This document shows positions 26,150-39,988 of a stretch of 57,500 nucleotides of DNA, piece after piece; positions within the stretch are counted from its first letter, which is position 1; each line of letters starts with the position of its first letter. A program made the position numbers and the translations under genes. Origin of the DNA: Glandiceps talaboti (Eukaryota; Hemichordata; Enteropneusta; Spengelidae); contig NC_135567.1 of the NCBI RefSeq assembly GCF_964340395.1, positions 13,970,306 to 14,027,805 of the forward strand. Reading direction: 5' to 3'. Below the pieces are notes generated by a model. That model did no database searches and was not told the origin of the DNA. It saw only the letters and a list, made by a program, of their open reading frames with translations.

Positions 26150-27325
26150 GACACCAGGGCGATCCCTATAGCACTACTGAACCTCAGTTCAGTTGTGCTA
26201 AAAATTACTTCTAATGTGAGATATGGTGCTGGGTTTCTGGTAGAATTTTTAATGTGTTTACAGTCATGTTTTTACATTACATTGATCAGTGGTGTGACTG
26301 ATACAAGTTTCATCATAGTTTACATCATATATGAACACGGTTTGATGTCGCACTTGCGAATGTTTGTTTAGGGGGAGGGGGTTGGGGGTTGTGAATGTTT
26401 AGTGGGAGGGGGAGGGGGTGGGGTGACCCAAACGAAGGATGTCGTTTGTTGAGATTGTGCGACACTATGCAATCGTCCCTTTAGCATAGGAATGGATGTA
26501 GCTATAGGGTATCTATAGTAAGATCTCTTTGAAGTCGTTCGAGGGAGACCACCGTCTGTGTTTCAGTGCACATAATATAAAGTACCATTCAATCAATAAA
26601 ACTGCAAGTGTTTATGAACGAGTAAGTAATACATCATTCGTTTCCATTGAAAATACGTGTAATTTTCAGAGCTGCGTGTTTAGTTATATCATACGGTTAT
26701 ATGGTTACATAATACCATTACCACTGATACCAGGGTATTAATTTCTACCTCAAGGTCTTCGGCAAATATCAAACTACTAGTACGTTGAACACCTTTTCTA
26801 CGTCACTGTCAACCAATTTTCACTCAGCAGGACAGCAATGATATATTTTAATAGCTCACCCGTACCCTCGTATTTTACACAATTTATCAGTCTCGTGAAA
26901 GTATTTTACAAAAGTTGAGTACCACGAACAGGTCACTCGCTGATCTTGAACGCACGTTCACACGCCCCATGCGGTTGGGAGATTTTAGAGATAATATCGA
27001 ACCCTAAATCTGCCAAACTCACTCTCTGGCAAACACGACATTGTTGAATAATAACTGTACAGAGCGCAGACAAATTCAGGACGGCACACACAAAAATCTA
27101 CAGCACAGGTAGAAAATGTGACCTTGCTGCCGCTCAACGTGAACCGCTTCAAGAGGAAATTCCCGTTTCAAAACAAACACCTAAAACTTTGGGTAGTTTC
27201 TGGCCAATTTGTTCATCAGACCGGGCGATAAAACATCACCTTTCGCAAATAAAGTAATGTGTAAGGCACTCTCAGGGTTTCACTGAACAATATTTTCATA
27301 ACAGTGAAACTCAGTACTCACCCAT
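6051..27325 (-). CDS. SELENBP1: Methanethiol oxidase (selenium-binding protein 1), copy A
   Basis: Complete ten-exon gene, 1437 nt coding, 478 aa. Exons in transcript order: 27322-27325, 14706-14869, 12075-12260, 11471-11591, 10638-10823, 8740-8921, 8224-8302, 7522-7643, 6776-6987, 6051-6231 (stop TAA at 6051-6053). All introns are GT-AG and every junction keeps frame. The protein follows human SELENBP1 (472 aa) along its whole length: GPGYATP near the N-terminus, [121 protein letters not shown], and C-terminal [12 protein letters not shown] plus THTAKL. The known enzyme is copper-dependent and oxidises methanethiol to formaldehyde, H2O2 and H2S. Exon 1 supplies only ATGG; splicing gives M-A-C-E-R-G-P-G-Y, matching the human start region. 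Intron 1 is 12.45 kb. The residue aligned with human Cys57 is Ser (STYSQVIH). Confidence 0.93.
6240..6770. repeat. Intron 9 array of CCAAT-containing units (copy A)
   Basis: A degenerate array of units near 26-30 bp built on AACTGACCAATCACTTACAA. Nearly every unit contains CCAATCA or CCAATGA. The same intron of copy B (52540-53230) has a more uniform version. Confidence 0.75.
7080..7515. repeat. Intron 8 repeats containing CArG-type decamers (copy A)
   Basis: Short degenerate repeats ATATCCAAATATGGTAAACA fill the intron. I count nine exact CC(A/T)6GG decamers (mostly CCAAATATGG, once CCATATATGG), which is the consensus of an SRF/MADS-box CArG site. The match is to a motif; binding is not shown. 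Confidence 0.7.
7165..7346 (-). pseudogene. Two decayed copies of the exon 8 3' end (copy A)
   Basis: At 7311-7346 (ACCAATTAATTTAGAATGTC) and 7172-7218 (ACTAATTTAGAATGTC then GTGATGTCATTTTGA) intron 8 carries diverged copies of the last part of real exon 8 (7522-7560), each next to CArG-type repeat DNA. They lack the rest of the exon and are not expected to be used. Confidence 0.6.
7915..8165. repeat. Intron 7 20-bp tandem array (copy A)
   Basis: About twelve near-identical 20-bp units (TTTTGTGTTCTGTAATGTTG). Copy B has the inverted counterpart at 50505-50720. The long frame across this array and exon 7 (7807-8331) is a repeat artefact. Confidence 0.85.
8345..8690. mobile_element. Dispersed foldback element in intron 6 (copy A)
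   Basis: The core is an imperfect palindrome: CTTTAACCAAAGAAAATATG, then CTAAGGGGTCTTAGTAGTGA and the inverted half. It continues as AGACAAATATTGGGGAATAA to ATTCCATATTTTTTGTTCAA. Related copies lie at 2860-2960, 22015-22270, 49550-50330 and 54105-54430. Its presence in the same intron of copy B means it predates the inverted duplication. Confidence 0.65.
8948..9344. mobile_element. 397-bp TIR element in intron 5, copy A only
   Basis: The terminal inverted repeats begin AATTCTCGCTAYCTGCAATA and extend about 70 bp inward with some mismatches (both sides include GGAGTCAAATGGAACG and TCTCGCGAC). Intron 5 of copy B lacks it, so it probably arrived after the duplication. No coding capacity is seen. 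Confidence 0.7.
10138..10280. mobile_element. Palindromic MITE in intron 5 (copy A)
   Basis: About 143 bp folds back on itself: AACAATAATGTACGTCCTCC at the left pairs with GGGAGGGCGTACATTATTGT at the right, and the match continues through AAGCAAACTTTG. 9345-10137 is otherwise unremarkable intron, partly matching copy B 48480-48640. Confidence 0.7.
10300..10605. repeat. (TATG)n/(TCTG)n/(TG)n mosaic microsatellite
   Basis: About 300 bp of mixed tetranucleotide repeat ending in a TG run, close upstream of exon 5 in genomic order. Both strands give long artefactual frames. Confidence 0.9.
10945..11160 (-). pseudogene. Two decayed copies of the exon 5 5' end (copy A)
   Basis: Intron 4 repeats the start of exon 5 twice. 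On the minus strand the nearer copy (about 10955-11005) keeps an AG before GTGGATTT and reads [17 protein letters not shown] before meeting a stop. The farther copy (about 11100-11150) reads [15 protein letters not shown], then Cys and a stop. The genuine exon reads [16 protein letters not shown]. Both are short and stop-terminated. Confidence 0.65.
11211..11398. repeat. Intron 4 minisatellite, about 57-bp unit, three to four copies
   Basis: Units run ACATATGTACCAGAGATTAC then CACTGGTG and ACATACTAGTGGTATTATT. Copy B intron 4 holds a different array at 46975-47310. Confidence 0.8.
11640..12003. repeat. (CAC/CAT)n microsatellite in intron 3 (copy A)
   Basis: About 360 bp of CAC, CAT and CTA triplets between exons 3 and 4. 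Copy B has the complementary GAT/GGT array in the same intron (46474-46672). The His-, Pro- or Val-rich frames here are artefacts. Confidence 0.9.
12243..12313. repeat. (AAAC)n run at the intron 2 acceptor (copy A)
   Basis: CAAACAAACAAACAAA and related runs sit immediately before exon 3 in transcript order, so on the minus strand the acceptor region is (GTTT)n then GTAG. Copy B has the same arrangement at 46210-46246. Confidence 0.8.
13013..14060. repeat. Duplicated segment in intron 2 (copy A)
   Basis: A block starting TTGTTTACTTTCCCTGTTTG and ending near TTCACTGGAGAAACTAACTA occurs at 13013-13203 and again at 13345-13530. A second block (GGGTCAATTATTGGCACAGC) occurs at 13203-13320 and 13926-14060. 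Copy B holds a single version (44700-44990). 12315-13012 is a mix of short GACAGA repeats and unremarkable sequence. Confidence 0.65.
14117..14590. mobile_element. 474-bp long-TIR MITE in intron 2, copy A only
   Basis: The terminal inverted repeats start CAATCTGATTAAAATCTGAT and extend roughly 90 bp. They are flanked by an imperfect 9-bp direct repeat, GGCATATAC (14108-14116) and GGCAAATAC (14591-14599). The matching place in copy B (about 44472-44482) reads as a single uninterrupted GTATATGTGCC, an empty site. The end sequence is shared with the hairpin MITE at 39470-39705. A 9-bp duplication fits Mutator-like elements. Confidence 0.8.
14950..15445. repeat. Intron 1 array of about 38-bp units (copy A)
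   Basis: Roughly twelve degenerate units of AACTTTTGAAAATGTAGTCT followed by GCAACAAATTCATA. Copy B has the inverted counterpart, with fewer copies, at 43960-44150. The position is just upstream of exon 2 in the transcript. Confidence 0.8.
16135..16660. repeat. (ACTAC)n pentanucleotide array
   Basis: About 525 bp of ACTAC with occasional CACTACG, ACCAC and AACTA variants, in intron 1 of copy A. No counterpart was found in copy B. 15446-16134 holds a triplicated CAGGACCCTGGA phrase at 15985-16040 and otherwise nothing recognisable. Confidence 0.9.
17073..17440 (-). mobile_element. MITE, inverted relative to 25085-25460
   Basis: This matches the element at 25085-25460 in opposite orientation along its length; shared blocks include AGATGTACAGCCACTA, ACAGATTGGAAGAACAGTTT and GTTTAGGGTCAGCAGTGAAA. 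Both lie in intron 1 of copy A. The ends are AT-rich with a TTTCCGATTA or TTCCGGT-type border. Confidence 0.65.
17690..18990. repeat. 74-bp minisatellite, about 18 copies
   Basis: The unit is TTAAGGGTGGTAAGTAGGTA, then AAATCTACCTGAGTTCCCC, AGTCATTTTACCAGGG and TTCCCTACCAGTGTTTTTG. I count about 18 copies with few substitutions. Each unit contains GGTAAAAT and its inverse ATTTTACC about 20 bases apart, so each could form a hairpin. The array ends in a T-run and G-run at 19000-19070. It is absent from copy B. Confidence 0.9.
19322..19720. mobile_element. Foldback element between the two minisatellite blocks
   Basis: The left arm (about 19328-19475, CAACCAGTGACAAACAAGCG onward) is repeated inverted at about 19570-19705, with a loop of about 95 bp. 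The arm contains TTACAAACAGGGAAAGTAAA, which also appears in intron 2 of both gene copies. Confidence 0.65.
20138..20520. repeat. Second block of the 74-bp minisatellite, five copies
   Basis: Five units of the same repeat as 17690-18990, about 1.1 kb further on, in the same orientation. The block ends at a short AATC run. The following 20540-20740 resembles an old SINE-type tail (AATTTATATAGTTCCTGAAT, GCACTTTACAGGACACTAAA). Confidence 0.85.
21045..21352. mobile_element. Copy of the dispersed MITE seen at 1540-1800
   Basis: It shares AAAAGATAAGAAATTCTT, TTCTTGACCTTCATGTAC and the closing TTATCGGAAACA with the earlier copy. It lies in intron 1 of copy A. 20741-21044 shows nothing recognisable. 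Confidence 0.55.
21725..21866. repeat. 46-bp tandem triplicate
   Basis: Three units of GTAATGTCCCATGAGTGAAA, then CACCAAGCCTACATCATTTT and AGCT. 21353-21724 shows nothing recognisable. Confidence 0.8.
22015..22270. mobile_element. Dispersed foldback repeat, copy in intron 1
   Basis: It has the same blocks as 8345-8690 (AACCAGGGTATGCAATCCAT, AATATGAGTGACCTAAGGGG, ATTGGAGAATAATATAATTA) in rearranged order. A further piece follows at 22580-22650. Confidence 0.55.
22356..22566. mobile_element. Compact MITE with ACTGTAAA termini
   Basis: It begins TACTGTAAAACTGGAAATGT and ends GGGAAAATATGCAGGTTTAC plus AGTA, giving inverted repeats of about 25 bp. Subterminal TTCGCGC/GCGAAAA repeats are present. 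An expanded relative is at 4660-5030. Confidence 0.75.
22650..23095 (-). mobile_element. SINE, minus orientation, with internal duplication
   Basis: Read on the minus strand the right part contains GTCGTTTGTTTCTGAATAAT, GGCGAAAGTCCTTGGGCGAG and ATTTGAAC, the block order of the SINE at 34081-34455. The tail region has a duplicated segment (CACATACAGTATCTACATCA at about 22730 and 22826). Confidence 0.55.
23096..25084. other. Intron 1 of copy A, no gene seen
   Basis: No exon with supporting splice sites or recognisable protein was found. Minor items: a short hairpin AAATATTACTTC with GAAGTAATATTC (23474-23504), and a repeated phrase TGGCTGCAACACTG at about 23867 and inverted in context at 24238. 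The minus-strand frame 23670-23972 has no recognisable domain. Confidence 0.5.
25085..25460 (+). mobile_element. MITE, partner of 17073-17440
   Basis: It begins near GACTTAAGGCCTAAAAAATA and includes TTCATTGCTGACCCTAAATT. It matches 17073-17440 inverted. A partial third copy of the same end lies at 43835-43950. Confidence 0.65.
25640..26200. repeat. Diverged tandem repeat ending in (CA)n
   Basis: Three diverged units of about 130-150 bp contain CCTAATTTGCATATCACTNA and CCAATCTGCYCAGTAGTTT. A CA run (26091-26145) and GACAGACACCAGGGCGATCC follow, the style of a retrotransposon or SINE 3' end. 26201-27080 holds the conserved promoter-side part of intron 1 and G-rich runs. Confidence 0.55.
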
Positions 27326-27412
27326 GTTGACGACCGATGGAGATGTGTGTGCTCACTACAAGGCTTGGACGAGAAAAGAGGCGGAGTTACTATCAGTAAA
27401 CTGAATCGACAG
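27326..27412 (-). promoter_or_regulatory. Conserved promoter-proximal segment, copy A
   Basis: About 85 bp just upstream of the copy A start codon matches 39724-39813 upstream of copy B. Shared blocks include GTTTACT, TAACTCCGCC, GTCCAAGCCT and GGTCGTCAAC. It is presumably 5' UTR plus core promoter. No TATA box is evident; the conserved CTCCGCC is GC-box-like. Confidence 0.4.
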
Positions 27413-30400
27413 GTCTCCCATGTGCATGATGTGAGGTCGCTAGCGCTTGGCTCGATGAAAAGAGTTCGACGACCTGATTTGACCTACCCCATTGTACCCT
27501 CGATCCAGGGTTTGAATGACAACGCCTTATCATCTGCAATAATTGTAGCCTTGTTTTTATATTTTATTTTGTGTGATTCAATATTTTTCATTTTTACTTT
27601 TTATTTTCTTACAGGGTTTTCACAGAGAAATAGCGTTGTAGCACAACTGTATTTAACTGTTGCTATGGGCAGGGTCTTGTTGCTAGGCATATTTGCATAC
27701 AATTTTGCAATCTTCATTACCTTGCCTACCCTCCCCACTTTTCATCTTTGCAATGTAAACCAATGTAAACCTGGTCTGGATGCCAATTGTTCCTAACCAC
27801 AGTCTGGTCAAAGTCCCTCATTCAGTACAGAAAGTTGTTCATCCAATCAGTGAACCCCAGCTGCTATAGTGACGTAAAGTGTGTGTAAGTAGCATCCTGA
27901 GCTGACAAATATACCATATTTGGACATTACATAACTGCCCCAATAAACACTAACTTTATGAAGGACTGTGTTATTGGTTAGAATTTTGTGACTGATTAAC
28001 AAAGACATGATGTTAATGACTGTGTGGGTGGCTGTGGGCGAATTTTAAATTACATCTCATGCATCTCAGGACTTCTAGAGTAACGACTTTGACTAGACTG
28101 TGAGTGGAGGTATGAATCGTAATGACACTGTATAGGAACTAGACTAGGAGAACAACACATTTTGGTGCATCACTAGAAATTGTGTGCGTCAGTGGTACGT
28201 CAAATTGGCTTAGAGGGCACATTGCAAATATCATGGCGATTGGTTAAGCGGGGGGGTTATGCCCTCAACGGCAAGAGGCTGGGTAACCAAGAATAGGGCT
28301 CCCTGTGGTCAGGATCGACCCAGATCAAGAAAACACAGATTTTTATAATATAATTATGTTTGTAGCTCCAATTCTTGGGCATGTGTGTGAAATTTTCAAA
28401 CACATTGGCAGACTAATCACGCGTGACATTTCCTAAAAAAATTTCACCCCAAAATCTTTTCTAAAAGTGCTCCGTAGCAGAACTTCCAACTCAGTCTATT
28501 TGTAGATACATGTATTTGTATTTGAAGTGCATACACCCTCATAAGTGCAAGTCACATTAGTACTCCTCACCTCTACACAAATACCCATGAATGTATGCCT
28601 AAAGTGAAAGCGTCACAACATCACACCCGTCCCCATATACTGTGACAAATAGCCTCGTCTCCCATCGTCACCTTGTTACAGACCCCATGTAATGGACCAG
28701 ATGACTATTTCCATGGGGGGGGGGGGGTGAATAGAATGTGTTGAAATGCTCCAGATTACGTACTTCCACAATTAATACACGTATAGACGTTCCCTTGTAT
28801 CTTTACGATAAAGCGAATAATAACAAAAAAATACTAGCATTTGTTTCCGATAACATGACTCCCAGACTGTGGTTAGAACATAGTTGGCATCCAGACTAGC
28901 TTTTCACTGGAATGTGATGATTTTTTTAATGACCTATGATTTTTTGTTACAAAATGTTCAAATTTACAAGGAAATAAAACTTAATTCTCACCCTTTCAAT
29001 GCCAAAAAGGGAAGAATTTTACGCAGGTCTTCATAATATTATGAATTAGTCTATTTAAAAGACTATAAGTTATTAGTTGTATTTACATTTTATCACGATA
29101 ACTTCTAGACTGTCGACAGTCGCTCGCGCCTTTTTTTCCTACGTCTTATCTAAACTCCGATCCGGCGCAACACTACTATAATCGCATACTGATATCGAGG
29201 GCCGAAGGCCCGAGTGACTTCCTGTGCGTACAGTAACAAACTTTCGGTGTTTCCCAATTTAATGAGTAATAAAGACTTGGCCCGTGTTGTTTTACGCTGC
29301 TTTTCATTTGAGTTTCGATCGTCGTTGTAAAGTTGTTTGAACATCAATTTGATGAAATAAAAGTTTATTGACTATTAAACTACCCATCCCCACCCCCATG
29401 GTCACTTTAAAGAGATCACGTGATGTAGGATGGTGTTTGACATTGTCAAGGCATAGAGAAATGCAGCCAAGATATATTCAACCTCGCGTTTGTTCCACTT
29501 CAAGAACACTTGCACAAATTAAGCCATGCACTGGTAGACTGAGACTGAATCGGATAGGCCGTTGTGGGCGCTCTTCTCATACCTTGCTCCCCCCCCCCAC
29601 CCCGCCAAACGTACGTATTTTACCACAGGGGGCAGAGAGCATGCAACTGGTTGAATGATTGATTGATTTTTGTGAAAACTTATTTTTGTGTGATAATGAT
29701 CAATTGACTGACTTTTGTGGTGATATAAAACTGTTTTTTCTTTCCCTGGCTAGTTTTCTCTTTCAGCTGTATATAATTCTCTCTTTATTGACTAAATAAA
29801 GACATCTTGTCCATTCTTCTCCTCTTATCGCAGGGTACAGGGAGCTTGTAATTGATTGATTGATCGATTGATTATTTGACTGAATGTATGTATGAATGAT
29901 TGATTGAATGATTAATTTTTGTGGTGAAATAAAACTTATTTTGTGTGTGTGATATTGATCAATTGACTGATTGATTTTTGTGGTGATATAAAACTTTTCT
30001 TCTTCTTTCTCTGGCTACTTTTCTCTCTTTTAGCTGTATATAATTCTCTCTTTATTGACTAAATAAAGACATATTGTACATTCTTCTAATTCTCCTGTTA
30101 TCAGAGGATACAGGGAGCATGTAATTGATCAATTGATGCATGAATGACAAAGACGTCTTGTCCATTCTTCTCCTCTTATCTAAATTATAACACCTCTAAT
30201 CTTATAATTACCAAGGGATCGATAACACTAGTGTATGCATGACTGAATGTTTATTTGGTGGGATAATGTCCCAGAAGATAAGACATAAAGCAAATTGTTG
30301 TTGTAACCTTGTATCCTTTCTTCTGAGACATTTAATTTGTGTTTTTTTCTGTGTTTTCGTAGCGGTTGTATTATTTTTCATTTTTAGTTTGTTGTACGCT

Positions 30401-30540
30401 GAGACTTAGTGTAGCACGTTTCTTTAAGAATCAAAAGAGTAATGATAATAACGGATCCCTTGGTAATTGTAAGATTTGTGGTGTTTTAATTTAAGAGGAG
30501 AAGAATGGACACAACTTTGATCTTGGTTGCATTATATAAA
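27413..30540. other. Spacer without genes: dispersed repeats
   Basis: 27540-27720 matches dispersed copies at 37400-37530 and, inverted, 38510-38610 and 39240-39400. An inverted pair (GGATGCCAATTGTTCCTAAC at 27779; inverse near 28870-28905) brackets about 1.1 kb. 29640-29850 is duplicated at 29905-30125 (TTCTCTCTTTATTGACTAAA). 30155-30215 and 30450-30515 form an inverted repeat (GTCCATTCTTCTCCTCTTAT). No exon is supported; frames at 27347-27796 and 29368-29658 have no recognisable domain. Confidence 0.5.
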
Positions 30541-30544
30541 TGGA

Positions 30545-30895
30545 AACAGGTTGTTGGTACCCGAGTGGTTAAACCACTAGCCTCTTACCACTGTGGTCAG
30601 GGGTTCAAACCCATTCAGGGTTGTCAGTGGCTGAGTGGTTAAACCACCTGCCTCTTACCACTGCGGTCAGGGTTCCAACCCATTCAGGGTTTGATTAAAT
30701 TTACCACACTGTAAGTAAGAAGAGTGTCATTCAGTTTGACTCTACCAAACAACGCAGGTTTTCCCAAGGTACTCTGGTTTCCTCCTGCACTAACACTGAA
30801 CCCATGAGGGATGGCCCTCACTGGACCTCTTGGGAGGCAACTGTTTATATACTTAAAGAACTATCCAGTATAGATAAAGATTATTAGGGGAGAAC
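30545..30895 (+). mobile_element. tRNA-headed SINE with two complete heads
   Basis: Two tandem heads, each with ACCCGAGTGG or GGCTGAGTGG (box A-like) and GGTTCAAACCC or GGTTCCAACCC (box B-like), precede the same body as 3824-4140 (ACAACGCAGGTTTTCCCAAG, GTTTCCTCCTGCACTAACAC). The tail is ATAAAGATTATT, followed by a G-run. Confidence 0.8.
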
Positions 30896-31087
30896 CATTT
30901 GATTCGGGGGGGGGGGGGGGAAGAAGTGGTTATGACAGCAATTTTTTTCTATTGTCAATCCTGCATCAAATTATTTTTTTCCATGTGTAGAAGCAATCCA
31001 AAGTTTTTTCTCAATATGACAAGTATCGGTACTTCACTCCTGTTTGGAATGGTCATTTTTAAATTTTAAGATTTTCATGTTTTTGTC

Positions 31088-31684
31088 GCCTAGCCTCTGG
31101 ACCATCGGTACCACCACTTGCCATCAGTAGTACATTCACTGCTACCAGACAATATAACAATTGAGTATTTTATTCCACCTGAGAAATGTAATTCAGTTTA
31201 CAGATTGAACATTTTACTGTTGGTGTTTGACCCACGTTACAATGGACATTGTTAGTATAGGTCTTCCACCAGACAAAATGACATTTAAACATTTCACCCT
31301 TGCTCAGAATGTTCATTGGGGAAAGTTTGTACTTTTTTGTTGCCACTGGATCAACAGTTCTATGGACAGGGTTAGCACAGCCACTAGACAAAATGATCAT
31401 TTGTGACAGACTTTTTTTTGTCACCACTTGATCAACAGTACTATGGACAGGGTTAGCAGAGCGACAAGACAAAATGACATTTGCTTTTTGTCACCACAGG
31501 ACCTATGGTACCATGGACATGGTTAGTACCACCACCAGACAAAATGATGTACCATTGAATATATCACTCTTGCTTGGAATGTTCATTTGTGAGAGACTGG
31601 TGCTTTTTTTGTCGCCACTGGACCAATGGTACCATGGACATGGTTAGTACCACCACCAGACAAAATGATGCACCATTGAATATA
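31088..31684 (-). pseudogene. Tandem copies of the transporter's last exon
   Basis: Downstream of the transporter stop codon the 3' part of exon 6 recurs about six times. The two nearest copies (about 31493-31612 and 31613-31733) have a period near 120 bp and keep the frame: one reads LVVVLTMSMVPLVQW, then RQKKHQSLTNEHSKQE and a stop. Farther copies (31424, 31343, 31230, 31088) are shorter and more diverged. They lie in the likely 3' UTR. Confidence 0.75.
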
Positions 31685-38041
<6,357 letters not shown>

Positions 38042-38699
38042 CGTGAATTTGTGGTGATTTCGAAGACCACAGATTTATACAACTTGGTCTAAATGGTGCA
38101 AGTGGATCGAACATGTAACAAAGTCGATGGCGCACATTCATTGGTGGAACAAATATTCACTTTACAATACACACAACTGTGACCTTTTCACTGTATGGTC
38201 TGTCACGAAGCGTCGAGGTTAGACAACGTACTCCAAGTAAATCAAAACAGATAACTATTGAGATAAGGGTCAACCAGTCAGGTGATGAGGACACGTGAGT
38301 GTACGCCACAGACACTTGTGAGTTAATATTGCTTAAAAATAATTCCAGGTTGATCATAAAGAATTGTTTCTGGTCAGCGCGCGTATCATCACCCCAGGCC
38401 TCGCGTCGGTCTTTTTTTGTTCGTGTTTGTACGTCCAGCCCTAGCTGGAGTACTGTTGCGGTTTCGCTACGTCGCTCTCGGTCCTCCGCTTTGTTTTCCT
38501 TTGCAAACTCCGTATGAAATAAAAAGTAAAACGAAAAATGCTGTCTCACAAAATCAAATACAAAAAAGATAAAAAAAAAAAAAAAAGTATTTAATAAAAC
38601 CAAAGCTACAATTATTGCAGCTAGTCCAGCCCATGCAGTCTGCGGGGGTGGGGTGGGGGACACAAGTGACTGTGCTGTCAGCTGATATTCTGACAATCA

Positions 38700-38763
<64 letters not shown>

Positions 38764-39469
38764 CATATCGGCAACTCCTCCTTTAAGGTAGGGGAACACA
38801 AGACTCGGCTTCATGGAATGAATGCTATAGTCATTCTACTTTCCTCATGCAATGCAATAAAATCCCCAAAAATATTATACCACAGGGGGCAGCGAGCATG
38901 TAATTGATTAATCGATCGATACTGTAGCGGTTTCGCTCCATAGCTCTCGGTCTTTAGCACAATTGAACTTAGCAACAACAAAAAAACAAAAACAAAAAAA
39001 CTTAGCAACAATCACACAATGTCGCACAAACTCAACAAATAAACATCGTTCCAAGTCAAACCTCCCCTCCCCCTCCCCCTAAAGGAACGTTTTAAAAGTG
39101 CGACAACAAACATATCTTAGTAATAAATGCAAAAGCGGTTATCATTGAAGGAGTGAAAGTTTTCGTCAAATTTGGTTAGAAGTGCAGGCAAGTTAATAAA
39201 GATTCAAAAAAATGTATGCAAATATGGCTAGCAACAAGACTATGCCCATAGCAACGGCTAAATGCAGTTGTGCTATAACGACATTGGCGCTATTTTTCTG
39301 TGAAAATCCTGTAAAGAAAATAAAAAGTAAAACGAAAAATGTTGAGTTACACAAAATAAATTATAAAAAAGAATTAAAAAAAGTATCGTAAATTAAAAAC
39401 AAAATTTAGCTGCAATTATTGGAGCCAGTAAAGTAAGGCGTCGTCATTTGTACCGGGTACGTCAGATCA
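38042..39469. other. Shared upstream region of the transporter and oxidase copy B
   Basis: It lies between the divergent starts. It holds a (CAGA)n microsatellite at 38700-38762, dispersed AT-rich repeat pieces at 38510-38610 and 39240-39410, and a duplicated GCGGTTTCGCT phrase at 38457 and 38927. The open frame 38157-38696 spans repeat DNA and has no recognisable domain. No promoter element can be named with confidence. Confidence 0.45.
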
Positions 39470-39705
39470 TAATCTGATTAAAATCCGATGTAGATGTCGG
39501 GTAATCGTTTATTGCTATTTTACCTTCGTTCTTTTGCCTGAATTGACCTTCTTGGTACATGTTTACATTTTTTAGCCTGATTGCCTCCTCTAGAGGAGGC
39601 TTAAAATGTAAACATGTACCAAGGTCAATTCAGGCAAAATAACGAAGGTCACTAAAATAGCAATGAACGATTAGCCGATATCTACATCAGATTTTAATCA
39701 GCTTG
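39470..39705. mobile_element. Near-perfect hairpin MITE with 9-bp target duplication
   Basis: Flanked by GTCAGATCA at 39461-39469 and 39706-39714. The two halves are inverted copies (TAATCTGATTAAAATCCGAT pairs with ATCAGATTTTAATCAGCTTG), meeting at the central palindrome GCCTCCTCTAGAGGAGGC. Its ends match the 474-bp element at 14117-14590. It lies about 10 bp outside the estimated edge of the right duplication arm and upstream of oxidase copy B. Confidence 0.85.
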
Positions 39706-39723
39706 GTCAGATCAGGTCTTCAA

Positions 39724-39813
39724 TCCTTGTCAATTCTGTTTACTAATATTAACTCCGCCCCCATTCTGGTCCAAGCCTCGTTGTCAGCACACGTCCTCAT
39801 TGGTCGTCAACAT
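39724..39813 (+). promoter_or_regulatory. Conserved promoter-proximal segment, copy B
   Basis: Matches the copy A segment 27326-27412 (GTTTACTAATATTAACTCCG, GTCCAAGCCT, TTGGTCGTCAACAT). In copy B it is cut from the start codon by the 169-bp insertion at 39814-39982. No TATA box is evident. Confidence 0.4.
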
Positions 39814-39982
39814 CATAGGGTCGTGTATTATTTCATAGATTGTTGTTTTCCAGGTCTACAGACTAACTATAATAACCTTTTGACTATATATTCCTACCTG
39901 TAAGGAGAAAAGCTTTCTACTATAGTATATAGGTTGATACATTTGTAGCAGCAGGATTCGTAAATAAACAGTTTTTTCTATG
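39814..39982. mobile_element. 169-bp insertion at the copy B start codon
   Basis: Flanked by perfect 8-bp repeats GTCAACAT at 39806-39813 and 39983-39990; the ends are CATAG and CTATG inverted. Copy A has the uninterrupted sequence. Its internal sequence (CATAGATTGTTGTTTTCCAG, GGTCTACAGACTAA, TACATTTGTAGCAGCA) matches both ends of the larger element at 40784-42656, so it looks like an internally deleted relative. An 8-bp duplication fits hAT-type elements. Confidence 0.85.
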
Positions 39983-39988
39983 GTCAAC

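Larger units (their letters stand above)
5390..27412. repeat. Left arm of the large inverted duplication
   Basis: This segment pairs in inverted orientation with 39724-54037. Correspondence runs from the outer edge (ATCTTTGGAAACAATACAAA at 5391, inverted at about 54018-54037) through all ten exons of a methanethiol oxidase gene to about 85 bp of promoter-proximal sequence. The left arm is about 22 kb and the right about 14.3 kb. The difference is mostly intron 1, which gained minisatellites, MITEs and SINEs here. The edges are estimated by eye to within tens of bases. Confidence 0.85.

Noticed and set aside
27347-27796. 149-aa plus-strand frame antisense to the copy A promoter
   Set aside because: It covers the oxidase promoter and a dispersed AT-rich repeat; no domain, no splice support.
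38157-38696. 179-aa open frame upstream of the transporter
   Set aside because: It spans dispersed repeat DNA and a poly-A tract, with no recognisable domain; the transporter start is fixed at 38041.
39980-39982. Upstream in-frame ATG as the real start of oxidase copy B
   Set aside because: It exists only because of the inserted element and would add three residues not in copy A; kept as a possible alternative start, not the primary one.
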